This document shows positions 1-5,815 of a stretch of DNA of 6,849 nucleotides, one piece after another; within the stretch, counting starts at the first letter, position 1, and each line of letters begins with the position of its first letter. Below the pieces are notes generated by a model. That model had not been told where the DNA came from. It did no database searches and saw only the letters and a program-made list of their open reading frames with translations. Made by a program: the position numbers and the translations under genes. The stretch comes from Pseudomonadota bacterium. GTDB lineage: Bacteria; Myxococcota; Polyangia; GCA-2747355; JACKDQ01. The stretch covers positions 1 to 6,849 of the forward strand of contig JAUVBO010000143.1 of assembly GCA_030591195.1 (NCBI GenBank). Direction: 5' to 3'.

Positions 1-1
1 G

Positions 2-103
2 GACGCGCGCCGTCAATCCCGCATCGAGGATGCGTTGGCCAGCGAGACGTTTCATCTGCGCCACCCTCGCAGCCTGGGACCCGGAAGCCTCGACGATCTA
101 TAG
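2..103 (+). CDS. Possible C-terminal tail of an upstream gene (partial)
   Basis: A frame open from the left edge reads about 33 codons and stops at TAG 101-103, seven bases before the start of the next gene. The tail is hydrophilic and charged and ends in GSLDDL. G/C-ending codons make up roughly 70 percent here, weaker than in the confident genes, and another frame is also open to the edge, so coding status is uncertain. If real, its close spacing to the membrane-protein gene at 111 suggests a shared transcript. No family can be recognised from so short a piece. Confidence 0.3.
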   Translation, partial: DARRQSRIEDALASETFHLRHPRSLGPGSLDDL

Positions 104-110
104 TGGTCGG

Positions 111-401
111 ATGTGGAAGAAGCTCGCGACCGCTGCGATTTGGGTGATCATCGGGGCAGTGGTGGTCGGAAGCTGTGGGGCGGAGCTCGAGAGCAGGACG
201 ACGATGCGGGTGGCCAACGGCGCCATCGCGCTCGGCTTCGCGCTCCTCGCGGTGCGGGCGGCGGTCCGGCCGAAGACGCGGGTGGTCACCCTGGTGATCT
301 GCGGCCTGTTCGCCGCGCTCTTCGGCTACCTGATCTACAACATCTGGCCGATGGAGCCGGTGTACTCGGTCATCGGCGTGGTCCTCGACTGGGTCCTCTG
401 A
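111..401 (+). CDS. Small hypothetical membrane protein, 96 residues
   Basis: The protein starts MWKKLATAAIW and has hydrophobic segments at about residues 5-22, 34-50 and 57-78, plus a hydrophobic C-terminal stretch at 84-95, so it is an integral membrane protein with three or four spans. ATG 111 was preferred over the in-frame ATG 30 because the 27 residues between them are not signal-like, whereas MWKK followed by a hydrophobic run is a typical membrane-protein start; no good Shine-Dalgarno sequence is seen for either. Residues VGSC (19-22) at the end of the first segment weakly resemble a lipobox, so a lipoprotein with additional spans cannot be excluded. I do not recognise the family and assign no function. 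Confidence 0.65.
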   Translation: MWKKLATAAIWVIIGAVVVGSCGAELESRTTMRVANGAIALGFALLAVRAAVRPKTRVVTLVICGLFAALFGYLIYNIWPMEPVYSVIGVVLDWVL

Positions 402-799
402 CCGGCCGGTCGATCCCTCACGGATCCCCCGACGCCAGCAATCACGGCGGTGCGTTGGTCTATGACATCGGCCGCGATCTGTTCTGGATCCTCCGCTCTG
501 GCCACCCCTTCCCCAGTGACTGCCCGAGCAATATTGCCGACCACCTTCAGGTGGCCTCGATCCCGGGCCCCAGCGTGTGGAGCGGCAAGGGCAAGTGGAC
601 CGTGCACGTCAACATCACCGGCGCCTTGCTGGGCAGCGCGCGCGTGTTCGACGGGGGCTTCGCCAAGGGCCCCTACGGTAACCTGCTCGGCCCGGACCGG
701 ATCGACCTGATCCCATCGGTGAGCAAGGCGTGCGTGGCGGGCAACTTCCTCACCGTGCTCTGGTCCTACCGCACCCACGGGATCACGATGACCCCCTGA
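398..799 (+). pseudogene. Coding-like open frame without a clear start; possible gene remnant
   Basis: From TTG 455 to the TGA at 797-799 this frame has 114 sense codons, and only nine end in A or T (tat, gat, tct, agt, aat, att, ctt, ggt, cca), which is the signature of a real gene in this DNA. The product would contain segments such as DLFWILRSGHPFPSDCPSN and a Gly/Trp-rich middle (WSGKGKW), with two cysteines that could pair if exported. No in-frame ATG lies between 398 and the ATG just before the stop. Possible starts are TTG 455 or a CTG at 398 overlapping the stop of the previous gene (CTGA); neither has a Shine-Dalgarno sequence. Further upstream the same frame only shadows the membrane-protein gene. 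It is either a C-terminal remnant of a longer gene, a frameshifted gene or a gene with a rare start. Family unknown. Confidence 0.45.
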
Positions 800-836
800 C
801 CCCCTCTCCAGCCAAAGCGCCGGTGCCGACAGCTGC

Positions 837-2447
837 TCAGGGTGAGCGCCGCAGGATCGTCCCGCCGCTGCCCACCGCGATGACGTCGCCGCCGATGCCG
901 GTCAGCCCCCACAGCTGTGCCGAGCGGGGCCGGTCCATCGTCGCCCAGGTCCCGGTGTATCGCAGCACCGTGCGACTCACGCCCAGGGCGTACAGGTCGC
1001 TGGGGCCGGCGCCCCATATCGCGTGGAGCCTCCACATGGTGCCCGATGTCTGCGGGGTCCAGCCGGCGCCGTCATTGCGCAGCACCGTGCCGCCCTCGCC
1101 GACGGCCACCGCGAAGGTGGAGCCGCCGAAGACCGCGTGAAGGTTCTGCGAGGAGATCGAGGCGTCCGGGGTCCAGTCGTTGCCGTCGAAGCGCAGGATG
1201 GTGCCGCCGTCGCCCACGGCGTAGGCCAGGGTGGCGCTGCCGCACCAGACGTCACGCAGGGGCTGGGACGTCGGCGAGGGCACGGTGCTCCAGCTGGTAC
1301 CGTCGAAGCGGACGATGGTCCCCGCGTCGCCCACGGCGAAGGCCGCGTCGGGTCCCGAGCCCCAGATGCCGTGCAGGGTGTCGCCGGTGGGCGAGGCCTC
1401 ATTGACCCAGGAAGTGCCGTCGTAGCGTCGGATGAGGCCCCCGGCTCCCACGGCGAAGACCCGCTTCGGACCGGCGCCCCAGACGTCGTACAGGGCCCCG
1501 GTTCCGCCCGCGGTGGTCACGGTCCAGCCCGTGCTGTCGCGATGCAGGATCACCCCCCCGAAGCCAACCGCGTGTACGTCGTCGGCGGCGCTGGCCCAGG
1601 CGGCGTTGAGATCCCGGGTCGAACCAGAGCTGATGGTGCTCCAGCTTCCGCCGATCCCGCGGGCCAGCAGACCGCCGCTGCCCGCGGCCCACAGCTCGTT
1701 CGGGCCGGCGGCAGACAGACCGTAGACGTGCTCGGTCGTCAGCTGGGCGGCGACCGGGGTCCAGCTGCTGCCGTCGAAGCGCAGCAGCAAGCCGTCGTGG
1801 CCGCCGGCATAGATCTTCGTCGGACCGAGGCCATGCACGGCCCAGAGGTGGTCCCCGCCGGTGGGCGCGGTCGTCTGCCACGCGGCGCCATCGAAGCGCA
1901 CCGCGGCGCCGGCAAACCCGGCGGCGACGATGTTGCTCGGCCCGCTACCCCAGACGCCGTAGAGCGTCTCGCTGGTGTGCGAGATATCCTGGGTCCAGTC
2001 CTTGCTGTCGAAGCGGAAGATCGTCCCGTCGGCGCCAACGGCGACGATATTGGCCGCGTCGCTGCCCCAGATCGCGTAGAGGTGGTCAGCCCACGGGAAG
2101 ACCATCGGCGTCCACGCCGTGCCGTCGAAGCGCAGCACGGTGCCCTTGAACCCCACGGCGTAGACGTCGTCGGGGCCAAGTCCCCAGACGGCGTTGAGCA
2201 GATTGTTGGTGCCCGAGGAGATCGCGGCCCACGTCGCGCCATCGAAGCGGAGCATCGTCCCGTTGTCGCCCACCGCGTAGACGTCGCTCGAGCCCCTGCC
2301 CCAGACGCCGCGGAGCGTTTTGGACGTCCCCGACGGCTGCAGGTGCCAGCTGGCGCCGTCGAAGTGGATGATCGTCCCGAGATCGCCGACGGCGAAGACC
2401 TCCTGGCCGCTGGTCCAGATCCCGCGCAGCTGATTGCCCTGCGGTCG
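837..2447 (-). repeat. 14 tandem imperfect repeats of about 117 bp inside the lipoprotein gene
   Basis: The protein-level repeat of 38-40 residues corresponds to a DNA period near 117 bases running from about residue 98 of the lipoprotein to its end. Recurrent DNA words such as 'ccgtcgaagcg', encoding the reverse of RFDG, mark each unit. Units 1 and 8 share WTS/WAS in place of WG and His before the aromatic/Arg-Asp of the FDG motif; units 7 and 14 both begin with GL(S/T) instead of xVW and both carry GSGG. This suggests that a block of seven was duplicated. Confidence 0.8.
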
Positions 2448-2738
2448 GGGGTTTTCCCAGCACCAGCCGTCCGGGCCACAGACGCCGCCCTGGGAGGGGG
2501 CGGCGCTGTCGTCGCCGAGGGTGTCGGGCCGCGCGTCAGGGGCGCCGTCCGCCGCGCCGTCCCCCGTGGGTCCGTCGTCGCCTAGATCGCCGTGGCCGAC
2601 ATCGGTGTCGTGGACCCCGTCCGCTGCGCCGTCCCCCATGCTGTCGCGCGCTGCGTCCGCTGGTCCCCCGGCGAAGGGGAAGATCAGGTCACAGCCGCCA
2701 AGGAGGAGCAGCAGAGCGATGGTGGCCGCGGATCGCAT
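837..2738 (-). CDS. Secreted lipoprotein with 14 beta-propeller-like repeats, 633 residues
   Basis: The N-terminus MRSAATIALLLLLGGC is a lipoprotein signal peptide with lipobox LGGC, Cys16 being the lipidated residue; Asp17 follows it. Residues 21-82 form a flexible Asp/Ala/Gly/Pro linker. From about residue 91 to the end there are 14 units of 38-40 residues with consensus VWGxGPxDVYAVGxxGTxLRFDGxxW. The position equivalent to the Trp of VWG falls at 108, 146, 185, 224, 263, 302, 342, 381, 420, 459, 498, 537, 575 and 613. Such repeats are expected to fold as propeller blades. The last unit ends at GGTILRRSP without its Trp strand, while an extra GWCW segment at 91-94 precedes the first unit, which fits blade closure by strand exchange. 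Cys87 and Cys93 could form a disulfide. The start is fixed by the signal peptide; no Shine-Dalgarno sequence is obvious. An adhesive or surface-recognition role is a guess; no catalytic motif is visible. Confidence 0.92.
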   Translation of the reverse strand: MRSAATIALLLLLGGCDLIFPFAGGPADAARDSMGDGAADGVHDTDVGHGDLGDDGPTGDGAADGAPDARPDTLGDDSAAPSQGGVCGPDGWCWENPRPQGNQLRGIWTSGQEVFAVGDLGTIIHFDGASWHLQPSGTSKTLRGVWGRGSSDVYAVGDNGTMLRFDGATWAAISSGTNNLLNAVWGLGPDDVYAVGFKGTVLRFDGTAWTPMVFPWADHLYAIWGSDAANIVAVGADGTIFRFDSKDWTQDISHTSETLYGVWGSGPSNIVAAGFAGAAVRFDGAAWQTTAPTGGDHLWAVHGLGPTKIYAGGHDGLLLRFDGSSWTPVAAQLTTEHVYGLSAAGPNELWAAGSGGLLARGIGGSWSTISSGSTRDLNAAWASAADDVHAVGFGGVILHRDSTGWTVTTAGGTGALYDVWGAGPKRVFAVGAGGLIRRYDGTSWVNEASPTGDTLHGIWGSGPDAAFAVGDAGTIVRFDGTSWSTVPSPTSQPLRDVWCGSATLAYAVGDGGTILRFDGNDWTPDASISSQNLHAVFGGSTFAVAVGEGGTVLRNDGAGWTPQTSGTMWRLHAIWGAGPSDLYALGVSRTVLRYTGTWATMDRPRSAQLWGLTGIGGDVIAVGSGGTILRRSP

Positions 2739-2840
2739 GACGTGACAGGGAGCATAGCATCGCCCTCCGCTGTGCGTTGATCGAAGAGGGGGACCCTCGC
2801 GTGTGCAACGGATCCCCCGTTCCGCTGGGGGCAGTGATGG
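2739..2840. other. Intergenic region with two short hairpins between flavodoxin-like and lipoprotein genes
   Basis: These 102 bases separate the stop of the flavodoxin-like gene from the start of the lipoprotein gene, both on the minus strand. Two inverted repeats are visible: CCCCC 2814-2818 with GGGGG 2827-2831 (eight-base loop), and GAGGG 2786-2790 with CCCTC 2794-2798 (three-base loop). Neither is followed by a T-run on the minus strand, so they are at best weak candidates for transcription termination after the redox operon. The lipoprotein promoter should also lie here, but I find no convincing -35/-10 pair. Confidence 0.3.
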
Positions 2841-3494
2841 TCAGGGTTTCACCGGCCACGTCGCCTGGCGTGCCGCGAGGGCCTCGCGCACCTCTCTGTG
2901 CACCTCGTCCGGCGTCTTCTGCCAGATGATCCGCCCCCGGCGGATGAAGAGTGTGTCCAAGAACCTGCCGTTCTTCTTCTCGACGAGCGTGCCGAGCTTG
3001 CCGGTGAGCTCTTGCTTGAGGCGACTGTTGCCGGTCATCAGCAGGAACACGGGTTTTGCCGCGAAGTCGTGGTTCTCGACAAAGGACCAGATCGGCGGCG
3101 CCGGTCGAAACCACCAGGTGGGCGAGCAGAGGAGGATCAGGTCGTAGCGGGAGACAGCCACCGGATCGTGCTCGATCGGCGTCGTGGTCACCTCCTCGTC
3201 CGCGTGCCTCCCCGCGAGCAGCTGCCCCTTGATGGTCCGGGCGTACTGCGGCGCCTCGATCCGCAGCAGGTCCGCGTCGAAGAAGCGGGCGGCCTCCTTG
3301 GCCGCCCCCAGGGTGTTGCCCGTGCGTGAGTAAACGACCACCAGCACGCGCGCCGGCGCCCTCGATACGCGCCGGTACGACGGCGACTCGACCCAGGTTG
3401 TCTGGGTCCGATAGAACCACAGCAGGGCCGCGGCAGCGGCGCACGCGACGGCGAGCCCGACGGTGATCAGCGCCCTCTTCTTGCCTCTTGTCAT
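2841..3494 (-). CDS. Membrane-anchored flavodoxin-like protein, 217 residues
   Basis: A basic N-terminus (MTRGKKR) leads into one transmembrane segment at about residues 8-27. A flavodoxin-fold domain follows from about residue 48: a hydrophobic strand VLVVVYS, the FMN phosphate-binding loop SRTGNT at 56-61, a second strand and loop LILLCSPTWW at 119-128, and a third strand and loop VFLLMTGN at 139-146. Flavodoxins carry FMN and pass electrons to partner enzymes; some relatives are quinone or azo reductases. The gene begins 28 bases after the oxidoreductase stop on the same strand and has its own Shine-Dalgarno GGAAGG, so the two are probably co-transcribed and may share electrons. By the positive-inside rule the FMN domain would face outward, which is unusual. 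There is no further recognisable domain. The fold assignment is firm; the redox partner is inferred. Confidence 0.85.
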   Translation of the reverse strand: MTRGKKRALITVGLAVACAAAAALLWFYRTQTTWVESPSYRRVSRAPARVLVVVYSRTGNTLGAAKEAARFFDADLLRIEAPQYARTIKGQLLAGRHADEEVTTTPIEHDPVAVSRYDLILLCSPTWWFRPAPPIWSFVENHDFAAKPVFLLMTGNSRLKQELTGKLGTLVEKKNGRFLDTLFIRRGRIIWQKTPDEVHREVREALAARQATWPVKP

Positions 3495-3497
3495 CTG

Positions 3498-3503
3498 CCT
3501 TCC
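3498..3503 (-). promoter_or_regulatory. Ribosome binding site of the flavodoxin-like gene
   Basis: The minus strand reads GGAAGG followed by CAG and ATG, a purine-rich Shine-Dalgarno sequence close to the start at 3494. It supports that start, including the transmembrane segment. Confidence 0.6.
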
Positions 3504-3522
3504 GTCGCGAGGGCGGCGACCG

Positions 3523-4653
3523 TTAGTCGTCCTTTCTGCAGACCACGATGCCTGCTCCCTGCATGCACTTGCTGCAGGAGACGCACGAGGTGAGGTGGTC
3601 GGGGTTGTCGATCCACTTGTTGATCAGGTCGGGATCGTTGAGGAGCGGCCGCGAGAGGGCAAAGGCGTCGCACGACCTGCCGAGGTGCTCTTGCATCATC
3701 GCCGTGGTTCGCCATCCGCCGACCCCGAAGATCGGGATCGCGCTCGCCCCATCGCCACCGATCGCTGCGCGCACCTTGCCGGCAGCCGCGGCAAAGTAGC
3801 CCTCGCCGCCGCTGCCCTCCTTGCCGACGCGGGCGAGCCTCGAGGGGCCGTCCTTGGGACCCGAGGCTGGACACCCACCGGAGACGACCAGTCCGTCGAT
3901 GCCGGCCTCGACGAGGCGCTTGGCGAAGTAGTCGACGTCGGGCGGCTCGATGCCGCCCTCGATGCCGTCGGTACTGTTGATCTTGGCGATCACCGGCCAG
4001 TCACCGATCGCGCTCCGGACCGCGTTGACCACCTCGACGCCGTAGCGTGCGCGATTCTCCTGGCTCCCCCCCCAGCGGTCGGTCCGGTGATTCCACGCCG
4101 GGCTGATCCAGCCGGCCGCGCCGAACCCGTGGGCGAAGTGTAGCTCCACGCCGTCGAATCCGGCGTCCTGGCAGCGGCGAGCCGCGGCAGCCCACTTGCC
4201 GATCACCTCGTTGATCTGCTCCTCGGTGGCGGCCGGGCAGGTCTCGCCGGTTCCTCCCATGTCGATGAACGGGTCCTTGGTCTGATCGGCGGCAAAGGTG
4301 TCCGCATAGGTCGTGCGCACGAAGGGCAGTCGCCAGATCCCGGTGTGGACGAGCTGGCAGAAGATCTTGGTCTCGGGGGTCGCGTGATGGACCCGGTCGG
4401 TGAGGCGCCGGAGCCCGGCGACGCGCTCGTCGCTCTCGACGCCGATCATCGCCGGCAGCAATCCCCCCTCGGGAGCGATGAAGGCGAAGCCGGTGACCGC
4501 GAGGCCGCAGCCGCCCTTGGCGAGCTCGACGTGGCGCTCGATCAGCGCCTCGGTGATCTCCCCCTCGGGGCAGGCCGCGAGCCAGGTCGCGCTCCGTGCG
4601 AGGCGGTTTTTCAGGGTGGTGGGGCCAACTTGGATCGGCTCGAATATTTTCAT
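3523..4653 (-). CDS. Old Yellow Enzyme-family NADH:flavin oxidoreductase, 376 residues
   Basis: This is a single TIM-barrel FMN enzyme of the Old Yellow Enzyme family, which uses NAD(P)H to reduce activated C=C bonds of enals, enones and related compounds in the cytoplasm. Visible family marks are NRLARSATW near the N-terminus (16-24), QLVHTG (100-105), the substrate-binding His pair in LHFAHG (His172, His175), the signature NHRTDRWGGSQENRARYG (178-195) and the late FMN phosphate-binding region around IPIFGVGGW (306-314). The C-terminus carries four cysteines (357, 360, 363, 372) in the pattern CxxCxxCx8C and ends four residues later, without the second flavin/NAD domain of 2,4-dienoyl-CoA reductases. 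The start at 4653 was chosen because MKIFEPI matches the family start and a near-perfect Shine-Dalgarno lies just upstream; a 26-residue extension to 4731 is unlike the family. It is probably the first gene of an operon with the flavodoxin-like gene, under control of the divergent AraC gene. Substrate unknown. Confidence 0.93.
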   Translation of the reverse strand: MKIFEPIQVGPTTLKNRLARSATWLAACPEGEITEALIERHVELAKGGCGLAVTGFAFIAPEGGLLPAMIGVESDERVAGLRRLTDRVHHATPETKIFCQLVHTGIWRLPFVRTTYADTFAADQTKDPFIDMGGTGETCPAATEEQINEVIGKWAAAARRCQDAGFDGVELHFAHGFGAAGWISPAWNHRTDRWGGSQENRARYGVEVVNAVRSAIGDWPVIAKINSTDGIEGGIEPPDVDYFAKRLVEAGIDGLVVSGGCPASGPKDGPSRLARVGKEGSGGEGYFAAAAGKVRAAIGGDGASAIPIFGVGGWRTTAMMQEHLGRSCDAFALSRPLLNDPDLINKWIDNPDHLTSCVSCSKCMQGAGIVVCRKDD

Positions 4654-4656
4654 CGT

Positions 4657-4664
4657 CTCCTCCC
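4657..4664 (-). promoter_or_regulatory. Ribosome binding site of the oxidoreductase gene
   Basis: The minus strand reads GGGAGGAG followed by ACG and ATG, an excellent Shine-Dalgarno sequence. It decides the start at 4653 in favour of the upstream in-frame ATG at 4731. Confidence 0.8.
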
Positions 4665-4674
4665 TTGGTCGAAC

Positions 4675-4680
4675 ACTATA
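4675..4680 (-). promoter_or_regulatory. Possible -10 element of the oxidoreductase operon
   Basis: The minus strand reads TATAGT, five of six matches to TATAAT, about 11 bases upstream of the Shine-Dalgarno. No -35 hexamer is seen at the expected distance (4698-4703), as is usual for promoters needing an activator. A GATGCTG motif centred near 4712 would then lie around -44, where an AraC-type activator commonly binds. This is inference from spacing only. Confidence 0.3.
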
Positions 4681-4705
4681 GCCAAGCCGGCGCCTGCCGC
4701 GATAT

Positions 4706-4803
4706 CGTGATGCTGCGGCTTGTTTGCCCATTCCTGCAAGAAGCTGGAAGTCACGGGCGCCAGAACGACCTCCACTGGCATAATCCTGCTTGATGCTGGA
4801 GTC
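4706..4803 (+). promoter_or_regulatory. Candidate AraC-type operator: three GA(T/A)GCTG direct repeats
   Basis: In the gap between the divergent genes, GA(T/A)GCTG occurs on the plus strand at 4709-4715, 4740-4746 and 4792-4798. The last two lie inside a longer imperfect direct repeat, 4730-4752 and 4782-4803, matching in 18 of 23 aligned columns with one gap. The copies are 31 and 52 bases apart, close to three and five helical turns, so all would face the same side of the DNA. AraC-family proteins typically bind direct repeats. A CATAAT at 4779-4784 could be the -10 element of the regulator gene, which the third copy would overlap, suggesting autoregulation. Confidence 0.4.
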
Positions 4804-4808
4804 GCATC

Positions 4809-4813
4809 GGGAG
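4809..4813 (+). promoter_or_regulatory. Likely ribosome binding site of the AraC-family gene
   Basis: GGGAG lies nine bases before ATG 4823. The alternative starts TTG 4790 and ATG 4793 have no Shine-Dalgarno and fall within the candidate operator repeat, so 4823 is preferred; ATG 4859 remains possible. Confidence 0.45.
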
Positions 4814-4822
4814 CGTGACGAG

Positions 4823-5752
4823 ATGAAGACCGAGCGAGATCAAGCCACCCGAACGTCCATGGTTGAGCTGGTGAGCGTGATCGGGCGACTCGCCGACGTG
4901 GAGGGGCTTAGCCCCACGGCGTGGCCGGAGCTGATCGTCGCTCGTGCCCATCAGCCGATGCGCCGGCAGCAGGTCGCGTACAAGCCGTGCCTGTGCTTCA
5001 TCGCCCAGGGCCGCAAGCGCGCCTATTTCGGCGACCGGGTCGTCAACTACGATCCAGACAACTTCCTCCTGGTCTCGCTGCCGCTCTTGATCGAGGCCGA
5101 GATCGTCGAGGCGACCGTCGAGCGGCCGTTCCTGGCGCTGGTGCTCGAGATCGACACCGCGGTGGTCAGCCAGTTGATCCTGGACCTGGAGGAAGCGGAG
5201 TCGCGGGCCAGCGCGGGCCATCGAGAGCAGCCGACGATGACCACCTCGCGGACCAGCGCGTCGATCATTCAGTCTGCCACCCGCCTGTTGCGGGTGATCG
5301 AGGATCCGGTAGATCGCCGCGTCCTCGGCCCGGCGGCGGTGCGCGAGCTCCTGTACCGTGTGCTCTCAGGTGAGCAGGGTGATGCTCTGCGCGCCCTGGC
5401 GCTGAGGGACTCGAGCACCCACCGAATCTCGCGAGTGCTGCGCTTTCTCGAGGAGCATCATGGCGAGCGTCTCGACATCGCCAGCATCGCTCGCGCTGCC
5501 GGAATGAGCGAGTCGACCCTGCATCACACGTTCAAGAGGGTCACCTCCCTCTCCCCGATCCAGTACCTGAAGAAGGTCCGCCTGCATCGAGCGCGCCTGA
5601 TGCTGGTCAACTCCGGGCTCAACGCGGGAGAGGCGGCGTTCCGGGTCGGCTATGACAGCCCGTCGCAGTTCAGCCGCGAGTTCAAGCGGCTGTTCGGCAT
5701 CCCGCCGAGCCGCGCCGCGGAGAGCCTGCCGGCGCCTGCAGCGAGTCGATGA
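4823..5752 (+). CDS. AraC-family transcriptional regulator with AraC_N-type sensor domain, 309 residues
   Basis: The N-terminal half (about 12-170) matches the AraC_N type (the PF06719 family, to which E. coli YqhC belongs): it has YKPCLCFIAQGRKRAYFGD (53-71), NYDPDNFLLVSLPL (75-88) and RPFLALVLEID (101-111), a cupin-like effector-binding region. The C-terminal half has the two helix-turn-helix motifs of AraC/XylS regulators: DIASIARAAGMSESTLHHTF (218-237) and NAGEAAFRVGYDSPSQFSRE (267-286), followed by FKRLFGIPPS. YqhC responds to reactive aldehydes and activates neighbouring reductase genes. Here the gene diverges from an ene-reductase/flavodoxin operon across 169 bases, so it most likely controls that operon and perhaps itself. 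Cys56 and Cys58 in the sensor domain could be modified by electrophiles, but this is speculation. The effector is unknown. Confidence 0.93.
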   Translation: MKTERDQATRTSMVELVSVIGRLADVEGLSPTAWPELIVARAHQPMRRQQVAYKPCLCFIAQGRKRAYFGDRVVNYDPDNFLLVSLPLLIEAEIVEATVERPFLALVLEIDTAVVSQLILDLEEAESRASAGHREQPTMTTSRTSASIIQSATRLLRVIEDPVDRRVLGPAAVRELLYRVLSGEQGDALRALALRDSSTHRISRVLRFLEEHHGERLDIASIARAAGMSESTLHHTFKRVTSLSPIQYLKKVRLHRARLMLVNSGLNAGEAAFRVGYDSPSQFSREFKRLFGIPPSRAAESLPAPAASR

Positions 5753-5815
5753 GCGCTGCGAATCCACCAATGCGGACCGACCCGCTCCCAGCGGCGCAGG
5801 GTGGGGCGCGAGTGG
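5753..5815. terminator. Weak hairpin between convergent genes
   Basis: The 63-base gap between the convergent regulator and VWA genes contains CCGCT 5782-5786 and AGCGG 5790-5794 with a three-base loop, and an outer CTGCG 5756-5760 / CGCAG 5795-5799 pairing. No T-run follows on either strand, so intrinsic termination is only a possibility suggested by the convergent layout. Confidence 0.25.

Noticed and set aside
335..778. Minus-strand open frame of 147 codons opposite the start-less plus-strand frame
   Set aside because: The plus-strand frame has the much better G/C-ending codon bias from 455 on and a more protein-like composition; the minus frame is Ala/Val/Arg/Gly rich without motifs.
835..847. 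GCTCA-GGG-TGAGC hairpin at the lipoprotein stop codon as a terminator
   Set aside because: The stem is only five base pairs, overlaps the coding end and has no following T-run.
837..2447. CRISPR or satellite-like array suggested by regular 117-base repeats
   Set aside because: The repeats keep reading frame without stops and encode a conserved blade consensus; identity is at protein level and there are no spacer/repeat units.
1739..2479. Minus-strand open frame overlapping the lipoprotein in another frame
   Set aside because: The Ala/Arg/Ser/Pro/Thr-rich product is a typical frame-shifted shadow of GC-rich coding DNA and repeats with the same 117-base period.
1023..2585. Long plus-strand open frame (520 codons) opposite the lipoprotein gene
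   Set aside because: It is antisense to a gene with a clear signal peptide and regular repeats; its own product is a low-information Ala/Gly/Arg/Val-rich string with the same period. Long antisense frames are expected in GC-rich repeat genes.
3463..4143. Plus-strand open frame of 226 codons opposite the oxidoreductase
   Set aside because: It is antisense to an unmistakable Old Yellow Enzyme gene, and its own product shows no recognisable motif.
4654..4731. 26-residue N-terminal extension of the oxidoreductase to ATG 4731
   Set aside because: The extension is basic and unlike the family, it covers the strong Shine-Dalgarno GGGAGGAG before 4653, and MKIFEPI is the expected start.
4790..4822. 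Upstream starts TTG 4790 and ATG 4793 for the AraC gene
   Set aside because: They have no Shine-Dalgarno, overlap the candidate operator repeat and lie just after the CATAAT element; ATG 4823 has GGGAG at suitable spacing.
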